The translations under genes and the position numbers were made by a program. From positions 72,393 through 136,392 of the forward strand of contig JAQUIG010000001.1 in assembly GCA_028683435.1 (NCBI GenBank): DNA of 64,000 nt. Direction: 5' to 3'. The notes under the pieces are model-generated. The model did no database searches and had not been told where the DNA came from. It saw only the letters and a list, made by a program, of their open reading frames with translations. Within the stretch, counting starts at the first letter, position 1; each line of letters begins with the position of its first letter. Shown in pieces: positions 37,068 through 47,056 of this stretch. The DNA is from Desulfuromonadaceae bacterium. Lineage in GTDB: Bacteria; Desulfobacterota; Desulfuromonadia; Geobacterales; Pseudopelobacteraceae.

Positions 37068-38067
37068 CGCAAGAATCCACCCGCAGCTTCACATAAACTC
37101 CTACGGAAACTACCTGCGCCGCCGCTTCGGTATACGGGTCAGCAAGGTCAACGTGGATGCCGGCTTTACCTGTCCTAATCGCGACGGCAGCAAGGGGACC
37201 GGTGGCTGTATTTACTGCAATAACGTATCGTTTTCACCCAAGGGTACCCAAGCCGTCGTGCCGCTTGAGGAGCAGATGGAAGCGGGTATGGCGTACCACC
37301 GTCGCCGCCTCGTCTCCAATAAATTCATCATTTATTTCCAGAAATACACCAACACCTATGGTTCGATAGAACTGCTGTCAGATCTGTATCAACGCGCCCT
37401 TCACCATCCTGATGTAATCGGCATCTCGGTCGGAACACGTCCTGACTCGTTGAGCGATGAAGCCATTGATCTGTTAACGGAGATCGCGCAGACAAAATAT
37501 GTCTGCCTGGAGCTGGGATTACAGTCGATGGATGACGCTATTCTGGGTCGTATCAATCGAGGGCACACCCTTGATGATTTCATAGGGACGGTCAATCGTG
37601 CCGCTGGTCGGAATTTCGACATCTGTGCCCATCTGATACATGGCTTTACCGGGGAGAGCTCTGCCGATTTCTTGAAAGCTGCCGAACTGATGGCTGGCCT
37701 GCCGATTGACTCAATCAAGCTGCACCAGCTTCATGCCGTAGAGGGGACTGTTTTGGCGGAGCAGTTCCGGTGCGGGGAGTTTATCCCGTTGACTCTGGAA
37801 GCATACATCGCGACAATTGCCGATTTTTTGGAACTCCTTCCGCCACGGATAGCCATCCAGCGTCTGTACGGTTCGGCTCCTCTGGAGATATGCATCGCCC
37901 CTCGGTGGGGGTTGAAGAATAACCAGATGTGGTACGCAATTGTCAATGAATTGACCCGGCGCGGCAGCTGGCAGGGGTGCCGCTTACCTGATGAGCCATC
38001 TACATTGATTGTCGAGCACGTCCGGCGGGTAGAAAATGCTTTTTTGGGGGGGGCGGGAATGCTATAG
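37051..38067 (+). CDS. Radical SAM protein, TIGR01212/YhcC family
   Basis: A 338-residue protein with the [4Fe-4S] loop in CPNRDGSKGTGGCIYC, the CPNRDG form characteristic of TIGR01212. It is followed by IGISVGTRPD and ELGLQSMDD. The reaction is not established for the family; related proteins modify tRNA or other substrates. It begins inside thiE (ATG at 37051), suggesting translational coupling, though no role in thiamine synthesis can be inferred. Confidence 0.85.
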   Translation: MPNAPDARIHPQLHINSYGNYLRRRFGIRVSKVNVDAGFTCPNRDGSKGTGGCIYCNNVSFSPKGTQAVVPLEEQMEAGMAYHRRRLVSNKFIIYFQKYTNTYGSIELLSDLYQRALHHPDVIGISVGTRPDSLSDEAIDLLTEIAQTKYVCLELGLQSMDDAILGRINRGHTLDDFIGTVNRAAGRNFDICAHLIHGFTGESSADFLKAAELMAGLPIDSIKLHQLHAVEGTVLAEQFRCGEFIPLTLEAYIATIADFLELLPPRIAIQRLYGSAPLEICIAPRWGLKNNQMWYAIVNELTRRGSWQGCRLPDEPSTLIVEHVRRVENAFLGGAGML

Positions 38068-38120
38068 TGTCTCCATCATTCATCTATTTGAAGCAGCACC
38101 CCATTTAAAGGAGTAACTTC

Positions 38121-39524
38121 ATGTCTGAACTTCGCGTCCGTTTTGCCCCGAGCCCAACCGGGTATCTTCATGTCGGTGGCGCCCGTACCGCTCTTTTTAA
38201 CTGGCTGCTGGCCAAGAACAAGGGCGGCACGTTTATCCTGCGTATTGAGGACACCGATGTTGAACGCTCCACAAAGGAGTCAGTGGATGCGATTCTGGAA
38301 GGGATGAAGTGGCTCGGGTTGGAGTGGGATGAGGGGCCGTTTTATCAATCGGATTCGTTTCCGCTTTACAAGGAGTATGTCCAGAAGTTGCTCGACGCCG
38401 GCAAGGCCTATAAATGTTACTGTACGTCTGAGGAGTTGGACGCCAAGCGCACCATCGCAATGGAGGAAGGGCGCAAGCCGAAGTATGACGGGACCTGCCG
38501 TGAACGGGTCGACCAGCCAGCCGGTCAGCCGTATGTCGTCCGCTTCCGGGCGCCGAAGGGTGGAGTAACCGCTTTTGACGACCTGATCAAGGGAACCATC
38601 ACGTTCCCGAATGAAGAGCTTGATGATCTGATCATCCAGCGTACCGACGGCACACCGACATACAATTTCTGCGTGGTGATTGACGATGCCACCATGCGTA
38701 TCACGACCGTCATCCGGGGGGATGACCATGTCAACAACACGCCGCGCCAGATCCAACTCTACGAAGCACTCGGTTTTCCGGTCCCGCAGTTCGCCCATGT
38801 GCCGATGATCCTCGGCTCCGACAAAGCGCGCCTCTCCAAACGTCATGGCGCCACCAGCGTCATCGCCTACCGCGATATGGGGTATCTGCCGGAAGCGCTG
38901 ATGAACTATCTGGTCAGGTTGGGGTGGAGCCATGGCGACGACGAGATTTTCAGCCGCGAAGAAATGATTCAAAAATTCGACATCGGCAACGTGGGGCGTT
39001 CCGCCTCCGTCTTCAATACCGAAAAATTAAACTGGTTGAACGCACACTATATTAAAAACGGCGATCCGGAGCGATTGGCTGCTCTGCTTCTGCCGCATCT
39101 ATCGAAGCGTCGGGTGACGACACGTAACGGCCCGGATCTGATGTCTGTCGTACGCACGCTGCAGGAGCGGGCACAGACACTCGAAGAGATGGCCGAACGC
39201 GCCGTATTCTACTATAACCCACCGACCAGTTATGATGATGCGGCCTTGGCCAAGTTTGACAAGGAACTGCTATTAGCCGTTTTTGCTGCGGTTACGGAGA
39301 AGCTTTCATCATCGCCAGCGACTGATACCGCCGAAATTGACGGCCTCTTCAAAGAGATCTGCAGCGAGAAGGGGTGGAAGATGGGACAGGTCGGACAGCC
39401 GATCCGGATCGCACTCTCGGGTGGTACGCAGGCGCCCGGTATCGGTGAAATAGTGGCGACGCTGGGGGTGGAGGAAACGGTGAGGCGGATTCAGAGGGTG
39501 CGGGAGTTTGTGGCTGTAAAATAG
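38121..39524 (+). CDS. gltX: Glutamyl-tRNA synthetase
   Basis: A 467-residue class I synthetase. It has the HIGH-type signature [18 protein letters not shown] and the KMSKS-type loop [10 protein letters not shown]. The C-terminal anticodon-binding region is helical. AAAGGAG precedes the ATG. It follows the thi/radical-SAM genes by 53 bp and precedes uvrB by 39 bp. Confidence 0.96.
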   Translation: MSELRVRFAPSPTGYLHVGGARTALFNWLLAKNKGGTFILRIEDTDVERSTKESVDAILEGMKWLGLEWDEGPFYQSDSFPLYKEYVQKLLDAGKAYKCYCTSEELDAKRTIAMEEGRKPKYDGTCRERVDQPAGQPYVVRFRAPKGGVTAFDDLIKGTITFPNEELDDLIIQRTDGTPTYNFCVVIDDATMRITTVIRGDDHVNNTPRQIQLYEALGFPVPQFAHVPMILGSDKARLSKRHGATSVIAYRDMGYLPEALMNYLVRLGWSHGDDEIFSREEMIQKFDIGNVGRSASVFNTEKLNWLNAHYIKNGDPERLAALLLPHLSKRRVTTRNGPDLMSVVRTLQERAQTLEEMAERAVFYYNPPTSYDDAALAKFDKELLLAVFAAVTEKLSSSPATDTAEIDGLFKEICSEKGWKMGQVGQPIRIALSGGTQAPGIGEIVATLGVEETVRRIQRVREFVAVK

Positions 39525-39563
39525 TTTGCTGACGGCTTGCCTCCGTTTATATCTCAAATATTT

Positions 39564-41579
39564 ATGACGACATTCAATCTGACAACCTCATACACCCCGC
39601 GCGGCGATCAGCCGCAGGCCATCAAAGAGCTGGCCGAGGGGGTCGAGCGGGGTGACCGCCATCAAACGCTGCTGGGGGTCACCGGCTCCGGCAAAACATT
39701 CACGGTTGCCAACGTCATCGCCCGCACCGGCCGACCGGCGCTGATACTCGCCCCCAACAAAACGCTGGCGGCCCAGCTCTACGGCGAGTTCAAAGAGCTT
39801 TTCCCTGATAACGCCGTCGAGTATTTTGTCTCCTACTACGATTACTACCAGCCGGAAGCGTACATCCCGACCAGTGACACCTTCATCGAAAAAGATTCCG
39901 CCATCAACGACGAGATCGACAAGATGCGCCATTCGGCGACGCGCAGCCTCCTGACGAGGCGCGATGTCATTATCGTCGCATCGGTCTCCTGCATTTACGG
40001 CATCGGGTCACCGGCGGCGTATCAGGCGATGCATATCTTCTTTCATCAGGGGGAGGATTATGGCCGTGACGTACTGCTCAAGAAACTGATCGAGATTCAG
40101 TACGAGCGAAACGACATCGATTTCCATCGCGGCACGTTCCGGGTGCGGGGGGATGTGATCGAGATTTTTCCCGCCTACGACAGTGAACGGGCGCTCCGGG
40201 TCGAATTTTTCGGCGACGAGGTGGAGGCGATCAGCGAAATCGATCCGCTGCGCGGCGTCGTGCTGCAAAAACTCTCCAAGTGCTCCATCTATCCCGCATC
40301 GCATTATGTCTCCACCCGTGAAACGCTGCAGCGGGCGGTGGAGCAGATCCGGATCGATCTGGCGGAGCGGATCAGCTATTTTCGAGGACAGAACATGCTG
40401 CTGGAGGAACAGCGCCTCGAGCAGCGTACTCTCTATGACCTCGAAATGATGGAGGAGATGGGGTTCTGTCACGGTATCGAAAATTATTCGCGCTACTTCG
40501 ATGGCCGCCAGCCGGGTGAGGCCCCCTACACCCTGATAGATTACTTCCCGGATGACTTCGTGCTGTTTGTGGACGAGTCGCATATCACCATCCCGCAGAC
40601 CGGAGCCATGTACCGGGGCGACCGCTCGCGCAAGGAGACGCTGGTCAATTACGGATTCCGCCTTCCGGCCGCGCTTGATAATCGGCCGCTCAATTTTCAG
40701 GAGTTTCAGGCCCGCATCCGGCAGGCGGTCTATGTCTCGGCCACTCCGGCCGATTATGAGCTTGAGGCGAGCGGCGGCGTGTTTGTCGAGCAGGTCATAC
40801 GCCCAACCGGGCTGGTTGATCCGGTTATCGAGGTGCGGCCGGTAACGGCAAAAGGAGACGTATTCGGCCAGGTTGATGATCTCCTCCACGAAGTCCGCGA
40901 GGTCGTTGCCCGGGGCGAGCGGGTGCTGGTAACGACGCTGACCAAGCGGATGTCTGAAGAGTTGACCAACTATTACCGTGAGCTGGGGGTGCGGATAAAA
41001 TATCTCCATTCTGATATCGTCACCATCGAGCGGATGCAGATCATCCGCGACCTGCGGTTGGGGGAATTCGACGTCCTGGTCGGGATCAACCTGCTGCGGG
41101 AGGGGCTTGATCTGCCGGAGGTTTCTCTGGTCGCCATTCTTGATGCCGACAAGGAGGGTTTTCTCCGTTCGCAACGGTCATTGATCCAGACCTGCGGCCG
41201 TGCCGCCCGCAACGTCAATGGCCGGGTGCTGATGTACGGCGACAACGTGACCCGCTCCATGCAGGCGTGCATCGATGAAACCGGGCGACGCCGGGTCAGG
41301 CAGTTGGCCTACAATGAAGAGCACGGCATCACCCCCGAAACGGTTAAAAAAGGGCTGCGCAGCATTCTGGAGTCGATTGAGGAGAAGGATTATGTCACAC
41401 AGCCGGTCGGAGTCGGTGAGGCCGGTGAGGAATATATCGCACCAAAAGAGATTCCGAGGCTGGTAAAAAAACTGCGGAAAGAGATGCTGGCAGCGGCAAA
41501 AGATTTGAACTTCGAGAAGGCGGCCGGGTTGCGTGACCGGGTGAAAAAACTGGAAGAGATGGATTTGGCGCTGCGCTAA
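39564..41579 (+). CDS. uvrB: Excinuclease ABC subunit B
   Basis: A 671-residue DNA damage-verifying ATPase of nucleotide excision repair. It has Walker [14 protein letters not shown], the beta-hairpin [23 protein letters not shown] and motif [11 protein letters not shown], and the C-terminal UVR motif ([18 protein letters not shown]). I chose ATG at 39564 ([17 protein letters not shown]), the usual family start. No clear Shine-Dalgarno is seen, and a TTG 27 bp upstream is possible. Confidence 0.95.
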   Translation: MTTFNLTTSYTPRGDQPQAIKELAEGVERGDRHQTLLGVTGSGKTFTVANVIARTGRPALILAPNKTLAAQLYGEFKELFPDNAVEYFVSYYDYYQPEAYIPTSDTFIEKDSAINDEIDKMRHSATRSLLTRRDVIIVASVSCIYGIGSPAAYQAMHIFFHQGEDYGRDVLLKKLIEIQYERNDIDFHRGTFRVRGDVIEIFPAYDSERALRVEFFGDEVEAISEIDPLRGVVLQKLSKCSIYPASHYVSTRETLQRAVEQIRIDLAERISYFRGQNMLLEEQRLEQRTLYDLEMMEEMGFCHGIENYSRYFDGRQPGEAPYTLIDYFPDDFVLFVDESHITIPQTGAMYRGDRSRKETLVNYGFRLPAALDNRPLNFQEFQARIRQAVYVSATPADYELEASGGVFVEQVIRPTGLVDPVIEVRPVTAKGDVFGQVDDLLHEVREVVARGERVLVTTLTKRMSEELTNYYRELGVRIKYLHSDIVTIERMQIIRDLRLGEFDVLVGINLLREGLDLPEVSLVAILDADKEGFLRSQRSLIQTCGRAARNVNGRVLMYGDNVTRSMQACIDETGRRRVRQLAYNEEHGITPETVKKGLRSILESIEEKDYVTQPVGVGEAGEEYIAPKEIPRLVKKLRKEMLAAAKDLNFEKAAGLRDRVKKLEEMDLALR

Positions 41580-41617
41580 AAAATGAGGATAACGCAGCAG
41601 CGTTACCCTCATTTTTT
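41578..41617. terminator. Bidirectional terminator between uvrB and the cytochrome gene
   Basis: Arms 41578-41595 and 41600-41617 pair over 18 bp with one G-U and a 4-base loop. A six-base A run on one side and T run on the other serve both strands. The A run overlaps the uvrB stop codon. Confidence 0.85.
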
Positions 41618-41644
41618 AGCGATACTTCTTGAAGTTCCGGTGGC

Positions 41645-41923
41645 TTATTTCTTATGGCAATCCTTGCAACCGACCGGTCCTTTTTTCATTTCTTTATGGC
41701 AACCCGTACAGGTTTTGTGAGCCCAATCCTTGTTAAGTTCTGCAATCTTGCCGGGAGCGCCAGTATGGCACTTTTTACAGTCTTTCAGCAAAGCCACATG
41801 TTTTGCGTGTGGAAAGGTGACCTTGCCGAACGAGGCTGGCAACTCAATTACGTCGGCTGCTAAAGCTGCTCCGGCAAAAGCGGTGACGGCAAACATGGCT
41901 ACAACGGCACTGATTTTTTTCAT
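41645..41923 (-). CDS. Periplasmic triheme cytochrome c7 (PpcA family)
   Basis: A 92-residue precursor. A signal peptide (MKKISAVVAMFAVTAFAGAALA, cleavage after residue 22) is followed by a ~70-residue mature protein. It has three CXXCH sites: Cys49-Cys52-His53, Cys72-Cys75-His76 and Cys86-Cys89-His90. The mature length, lysine content and FPHAKH (distal His) fit Geobacter PpcA-type cytochromes. These carry electrons across the periplasm to outer-membrane conduits for Fe(III)/humic reduction. GGAG precedes the ATG at 41923. It has a strong promoter (41970-41998). Confidence 0.93.
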   Translation of the reverse strand: MKKISAVVAMFAVTAFAGAALAADVIELPASFGKVTFPHAKHVALLKDCKKCHTGAPGKIAELNKDWAHKTCTGCHKEMKKGPVGCKDCHKK

Positions 41924-41969
41924 TTGTTTTCTCCTTTGTTGGTTTTTTTCTGAATAACTACTCCAAAGA

Positions 41970-41998
41970 ATTATACACTCAACATTCTGTTTATTCAA
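41970..41998 (-). promoter_or_regulatory. Sigma-70-type promoter of the c7 cytochrome gene
   Basis: On the minus strand TTGAAT (41998-41993) and a perfect TATAAT (41975-41970) are spaced 17 bp apart. They lie about 50 bp upstream of the start codon. Confidence 0.75.
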
Positions 41999-42010
41999 GG
42001 TTGATAATTT

Positions 42011-42029
42011 TTGGCATATTAAGTGCCAA
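42011..42029. promoter_or_regulatory. Palindrome upstream of the c7 promoter, possible operator
   Basis: TTGGCA and TGCCAA form 6-bp arms with a 7-bp centre (42011-42029), starting 13 bp upstream of the -35 box. An activator site is plausible, but this is inference. Confidence 0.35.
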
Positions 42030-42296
42030 TCTACAAGCGTGAAAACAACTATATGGATCCATTGGTTAATTCCATTTTTAGAGTGGGAAAAAGGTGTGGT
42101 TTATATCGCATATAAGGCGCTGGTGATATTTTTTGAAATACCCACAAGTTTGAAAGAGCTTGCCATAGAGACCATCTATTAGTAAGTTGGAAATAATTTT
42201 ATACGGTATTTGGCAGAAAATTATTTTATTAACACACTTGCCCCAGGGGTGAGTAAGCTCAAAAGTAGACAATCCAAGCAGGAGGGACACAGCAAT

Positions 42297-42737
42297 ATGC
42301 GGCTTGTAAACAATAATAAAGGATTTACCCTGATTGAGATCATGGTGGTGATCGTCATACTGGCGCTGTTGGCAGCACTGGTCGGTCCAAAACTGATGGG
42401 GCGAACTGATGACGCCAAGATTACCGACGCACGGGTACAGATCAAAAACATTGAGACGGCTCTCAAGCTTTACAAGCTTGATAACGGCAGTTATCCGAGC
42501 ACGGAGCAGGGTCTGGGCGCGCTGGTTACAAAGCCGACCGTCGGTGTGATTCCAAAAAGCTTCAAGGATGGCGGCTATCTGGAGAGCAGCAAGATTCCCA
42601 AGGATCCGTGGGGTAACGAATACCTCTACCTCTCTCCCGGAGAACATGGTGATTATGACATATTTACCTACGGTTCAGACGGCGTCAAGGGGGGGGAAGG
42701 AAAGGACATTGACATCACCAGTTGGGATACAAAGTAG
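42297..42737 (+). CDS. gspG: Orphan type II secretion major pseudopilin, GspG-like
   Basis: A 146-residue pseudopilin. A short leader MRLVNNNKG precedes FTLIEIMVVIVILALLAAL, the prepilin peptidase site (G/F) and hydrophobic helix with Glu at +5. The C-terminal domain has YKLDNGSYPSTEQGLGAL, KDPWGNEYLYLSPGEHGDYDIFTYGSDG, a calcium-binding GspG signature. Other secretion genes are not nearby. GGAGG precedes the ATG at 42297. It may serve a system located elsewhere. It stands between the c7 cytochrome and ppdK. Confidence 0.93.
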   Translation: MRLVNNNKGFTLIEIMVVIVILALLAALVGPKLMGRTDDAKITDARVQIKNIETALKLYKLDNGSYPSTEQGLGALVTKPTVGVIPKSFKDGGYLESSKIPKDPWGNEYLYLSPGEHGDYDIFTYGSDGVKGGEGKDIDITSWDTK

Positions 42738-42893
42738 TAAAATACTTATACACAATATAGTTGATTTTTATAAATATACGTTATAAATATGTCACGTTAA
42801 TTTAACCTCTAAGCTGTTATATTCATTATAAATAAAATGTTTTTAGTTCCTGTAATGCAGACGTAACCATTCTATGAACGAGGAGACGGTACT

Positions 42894-45545
42894 ATGGTGC
42901 AGAAGTTTGTGTATTTTTTTGGAAACGGCCAGGCTGAAGGTCGGGCTGACATGAAAAACCTGCTGGGGGGCAAGGGTGCCAATCTGGCCGAGATGTCCAG
43001 TATCGGTCTTCCGGTCCCACCCGGCTTCACACTTACCACGGATGTGTGCACCGAGTTTTACAAGAACGACAGCAATTATCCCCCCTCGCTTGCCGCTGAA
43101 GTTGCCGATCACCTTTCCAGGGTCGAAGCTATCATGGGTCGTAAATTCGGCGATCCGGTCAATCCGCTGCTGGTTTCAGTACGTTCCGGTGCGCGTGCCT
43201 CCATGCCTGGGATGATGGATACTGTGCTGAATCTTGGCCTCAACGACACCACGTTACAGGGGATTATTGCCCAGAGCGGTGACGAACGTTTCGCCTATGA
43301 TGCCTACCGTCGCTTTGTCCAGATGTATTCAGACGTCGTCATGGGAATGGAGAAGCAGATCCTTGAGCATCTGCTGGAGCAGAAAAAGGAAGAACGGGGT
43401 GTTCACCTCGACACCGACCTGACTGCTGGCGACTGGAAAGATCTGGTAGCGGCCTTCAAAGCCGCGATCAAGGAAGAACTTGGGGTCGCGTTCCCCGAAG
43501 ACCCGCAGGACCAGCTCTGGGGGGCTATAGGGGCCGTGTTCGGTTCGTGGATGAATCCGCGCGCCATTACCTACCGCAGACTGAATAACATCCCGGCTGA
43601 ATGGGGCACAGCCGTCAGCGTCCAGTCCATGGTCTACGGAAATATGGGCGAAGACTGTGCCACAGGTGTGGCTTTTACCCGCGATCCATCTACCGGTGAA
43701 GATTACTTTTTCGGCGAATATCTGGTCAACGCCCAGGGTGAGGACGTCGTCGCCGGCATCCGTACTCCGCAGCCGATCAACCGCGCCAAAGCGACCAAGT
43801 TGCCGCCGATGGAGGAGGTGATGCCGGAGTGCTACAAGCAGCTTGATTCTATTCGTTTGATTCTCGAAAAGCATTACAAGGATATGCAGGATATCGAGTT
43901 TACCATCGAAAAAGGGAAGCTCTTCATGCTGCAGACACGTAACGGCAAGCGTACCGCACCGGCCGCCATCAAGATAGCGGTCGACATGGTTGCCGAGGGA
44001 CTGATCGATGAAAAGACTGCGGTAAAACGTGTGGCACCGGAACAGCTTGATCAGCTGTTGCACCCGTCGCTTGACCCGAAAGCGGTCAAGAATATCATCG
44101 CCAAAGGATTGCCGGCATCCCCTGGTGCGGTATCCGGTACGGTGGTCTTTACCGCCGATGAAGCTGAATCAGAGGCGAAGGTCGGCCGCAAAGTGATTCT
44201 GGTCCGTGTTGAAACCTCACCTGAAGATATCCACGGCATGCATGCCGCCCAGGGGATTCTGACCGCCAGAGGCGGCATGACTTCGCACGCAGCAGTCGTT
44301 GCCCGCGGCATGGGCAAATGTTGCGTAGCAGGGTGCGGCGATATCAAGGTGGATTATGCCGCCCAGTGTTTCACCGCCAAAAACGGGGTTGTCGTCAAAA
44401 AGGGAGATATGATCACGCTGGATGGATCACTGGGTGAGGTCATACTGGGTGAGGTTCCGACGGTGTCGCCGCAATTGACAGGTGATTATGATACGTTGAT
44501 GGGATGGGTGGATGGAATCAGGCGGCTGAAGGTGCGGGCCAACGCCGACACACCTCATGACGCCAAGGTGGCCAGGCAGTTCGGTGCCGAAGGGATCGGT
44601 CTCTGCCGCACCGAGCATATGTTCTTTGATGCCGAGCGGATCGCCGCTGTGCGTGAGATGATCCTGTCCGAAGATGTTGGGGGGCGTGAACTCGCTCTGG
44701 CCAAGATTCTCCCGATGCAGAAAGGGGACTTTATCGGTCTGTTCCGTGAAATGAAGGGGCTGCCGGTGACCATCCGGCTGCTCGATCCGCCGCTGCACGA
44801 GTTCCTGCCGCAGGAGGATAAGGATATCGAAGAGCTCTGCAAGACCATGAAGGTGCCGGTCAGCGCTCTCAAGCACAAGATAGAAACGCTCCATGAGTTT
44901 AACCCGATGCTTGGTCATCGAGGTTGTCGTCTCGGTATTACGTACCCGGAAATATACAATATGCAGGTCACGGCGATCATGGAAGCAGCCTGCGAACTGG
45001 TCAAGGACGAGGGCTTCAGCATCGTTCCGGAAATCATGATCCCGCTGGTTGCGACAGCCAAGGAGCTGTCGGTCCTCAAGCAGAATGCCGTTGCCATCTG
45101 TGATGACATTATCACCCGCTACGGTGTCAAGGTCGAGTACCTGATCGGTACAATGATCGAGCTGCCTCGCGCCGCCCTGACAGCAGACGAAATTGCGGTC
45201 GAAGCCGAATTCTTTTCTTTCGGTACTAACGACCTGACTCAGACGACCTTCGGCCTGTCGCGCGACGATGCCGGCAAGTTCCTTCCCTTTTATGTAGATA
45301 ACGGCATCCTGCCGGAGGACCCCTTCGTTTCTCTGGATCAAACCGGCGTCGGTAAACTGGTCAAGATGGCGTGCGAACTGGGGCGCAGCACCCGCCCAGG
45401 CATCAAACTCGGCATCTGCGGTGAGCATGGCGGCGATCCGTCATCGGTTATTTTTTGTCACAACGTCGGGCTCGATTATGTTTCCTGCTCGCCGTACCGG
45501 GTTCCTATCGCACGCCTCGCTGCGGCTCACGCGGTTCTGGGGTAG
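42894..45545 (+). CDS. ppdK: Pyruvate, phosphate dikinase
   Basis: An 883-residue enzyme converting pyruvate, ATP and phosphate to PEP, AMP and PPi; in anaerobes it can run either way. The N-terminal ATP-grasp domain (LLGGKGANLAEM, VSVRSGARASMPGMMDTVLNLG) is followed by the swivelling His domain GGMTSHAAVVARGMG, with His465 as phosphocarrier. The C-terminal PEP/pyruvate TIM barrel has GLCRTEHMF, SFGTNDLTQTTFG and LGICGEHGGDP. GGAG precedes the ATG. A perfect 25-bp hairpin follows. Confidence 0.97.
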   Translation: MVQKFVYFFGNGQAEGRADMKNLLGGKGANLAEMSSIGLPVPPGFTLTTDVCTEFYKNDSNYPPSLAAEVADHLSRVEAIMGRKFGDPVNPLLVSVRSGARASMPGMMDTVLNLGLNDTTLQGIIAQSGDERFAYDAYRRFVQMYSDVVMGMEKQILEHLLEQKKEERGVHLDTDLTAGDWKDLVAAFKAAIKEELGVAFPEDPQDQLWGAIGAVFGSWMNPRAITYRRLNNIPAEWGTAVSVQSMVYGNMGEDCATGVAFTRDPSTGEDYFFGEYLVNAQGEDVVAGIRTPQPINRAKATKLPPMEEVMPECYKQLDSIRLILEKHYKDMQDIEFTIEKGKLFMLQTRNGKRTAPAAIKIAVDMVAEGLIDEKTAVKRVAPEQLDQLLHPSLDPKAVKNIIAKGLPASPGAVSGTVVFTADEAESEAKVGRKVILVRVETSPEDIHGMHAAQGILTARGGMTSHAAVVARGMGKCCVAGCGDIKVDYAAQCFTAKNGVVVKKGDMITLDGSLGEVILGEVPTVSPQLTGDYDTLMGWVDGIRRLKVRANADTPHDAKVARQFGAEGIGLCRTEHMFFDAERIAAVREMILSEDVGGRELALAKILPMQKGDFIGLFREMKGLPVTIRLLDPPLHEFLPQEDKDIEELCKTMKVPVSALKHKIETLHEFNPMLGHRGCRLGITYPEIYNMQVTAIMEAACELVKDEGFSIVPEIMIPLVATAKELSVLKQNAVAICDDIITRYGVKVEYLIGTMIELPRAALTADEIAVEAEFFSFGTNDLTQTTFGLSRDDAGKFLPFYVDNGILPEDPFVSLDQTGVGKLVKMACELGRSTRPGIKLGICGEHGGDPSSVIFCHNVGLDYVSCSPYRVPIARLAAAHAVLG

Positions 45546-45576
45546 AAGGACCGTCATAAGAACGTAGTTCCCGCAA

Positions 45577-45630
45577 CATGAAAAAGTCCGTTCATCACTG
45601 TTTACACAGTGATGAACGGACTTTTTCATG
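45577..45630. terminator. Perfect 25-bp hairpin, bidirectional terminator
   Basis: Arms 45577-45601 and 45606-45630 are exact reverse complements with a 4-base loop. A five-base A run on one side and T run on the other lie inside the stem. It lies between the convergent ppdK and cobL genes. Confidence 0.85.
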
Positions 45631-45686
45631 GGAATTATTTAAAGGGAAAGAGAGCGGCCGCTTCCCCTTGTCATGCACAGTTGCCG

Positions 45687-46904
45687 CTATTCGCCACCCC
45701 TTCGGGCTGAAATCACGTAGACCGGGTTCTGGGCTTCAAAAATCCTGTATTCGCTCATGTTGCTAGTCTTTGCAACATTGATGCAAGTCGCTTCGACCGC
45801 AAAGCCATGGTCTTCAAGAAACTCCACCGCTCTGGTGAGCGTGTCGAGAGTCACCGCATTGACAACCACAACACCCTCCGGTTTCAGCCGCTGTGAAACG
45901 ACATCGATGATCTCGTCCAGTTTGCCGCCGGCCCCGCCGATGAAGACGCGATCGGGGTCAGGAAGATCATCCAGGCCATCCGGGGCGTACGCCTCGATCA
46001 GTTTTATATTGCGCGCACAGAATTTCTTCAGGTTTTCGTTGATAAAACCGATGCACTGCTGATTCTTTTCTACGGCAAAAATCCGGCCATCAGGCATCAG
46101 GTTGGAGGCTTCGATTGAAACTGAACAGCTGCCGGCACCGATGTCCCAGAGCACCAGATCATCCTGAAGCTGGAGTTTTGCCAGCGTGACCGCCCTCACT
46201 TCCAGTTTGGTGATCAGTTTTTTTGAGGTGTGGAACTCGTCATCATCAATGCCGATCAATGGATAGTGGACGAGGTTCGGCTCGTAGGTGCGGATCAGGA
46301 TGAGGATATTCAGCTCGGAAGCCGCAATGTCGAGCAGGCCGCGCACGGTCGTCTTGGTGAACTTTTCGCTCGGCATGCCGAGATCTTCGCAGAGCCACGC
46401 TTCATATCCTTCGGCACCCCGTTCGATCAGTTCGGCAGCGATGGCGGCCGGTGTGTTTATCTTGTCGGTTAGTACGCACGCTTTTTCGGCGGCAATGATC
46501 TTGTCTAACGCCTGATTCATGCCGCGCCCATGTGCCGAAACGAAGATGCCGTCGTCCCACGGCTCCTTGATCCGGGCAAAGGCGTACTGCATACTGGTTA
46601 CATTGGGAAATATTTCGATACGTTCTTTGGGGAGGTTGCGCAGCAGGAAGCGGGAAATGCCGAAAAAAGTAGGATCACCCGAGGCGAGCAAAACTATCAA
46701 CTGATCAGATTTCTTAAGAAAATCGATCAGCTCGGGAAGATCGCCCAGAACTCTTTTCTCACCTCTGAAATCGGGGAAAGCCGCCAGGTGACGCTGATGG
46801 CCGATCATGATGTCCGCTTTGCCGATAATGTCCAGCGCCTTTGCCGGGAAGCCGTCCCAACCGGTGAAACCTGCCCCAATCAGATAGATCGTTTGCTGTG
46901 CCAT
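45687..46904 (-). CDS. cobL: Precorrin-6Y C5,15-methyltransferase (decarboxylating), CbiE-CbiT fusion
   Basis: A 405-residue two-domain enzyme of cobalamin synthesis. The N-terminal tetrapyrrole methylase domain (IYLIGAGFTGWDGFPAKALDII, VLLASGDPTFFGI) is the CbiE part. The C-terminal SAM-binding domain (LVLWDIGAGSCSVSIEAS, VFIGGAGGKLDEIID) is the CbiT part that methylates and decarboxylates at C12/C15. Other cobalamin genes are not in the window. Confidence 0.92.
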   Translation of the reverse strand: MAQQTIYLIGAGFTGWDGFPAKALDIIGKADIMIGHQRHLAAFPDFRGEKRVLGDLPELIDFLKKSDQLIVLLASGDPTFFGISRFLLRNLPKERIEIFPNVTSMQYAFARIKEPWDDGIFVSAHGRGMNQALDKIIAAEKACVLTDKINTPAAIAAELIERGAEGYEAWLCEDLGMPSEKFTKTTVRGLLDIAASELNILILIRTYEPNLVHYPLIGIDDDEFHTSKKLITKLEVRAVTLAKLQLQDDLVLWDIGAGSCSVSIEASNLMPDGRIFAVEKNQQCIGFINENLKKFCARNIKLIEAYAPDGLDDLPDPDRVFIGGAGGKLDEIIDVVSQRLKPEGVVVVNAVTLDTLTRAVEFLEDHGFAVEATCINVAKTSNMSEYRIFEAQNPVYVISARRGGE

Positions 46905-46997
46905 GGTTCGTGCTCCGTATTGGAAGTATGATGCTTTTGAGGGCGGACTATAGCACCCGTATCGTCAAAAATCACCAGATTAGTTCCGATTCAAATT

Positions 46998-47033
46998 CCA
47001 AAAAAAACGGGCCGGGGAAAAATCTCCGGCCCG
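46998..47033 (-). terminator. typA terminator
   Basis: On the minus strand CGGGCCGG (complement of 47026-47033) pairs with CCGGCCCG (complement of 47008-47015), followed by eight T's (47007-47000). It lies 24 bp beyond the typA stop. Confidence 0.85.
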
Positions 47034-47056
47034 CATATCCTTTGTGTGCTGAATGT

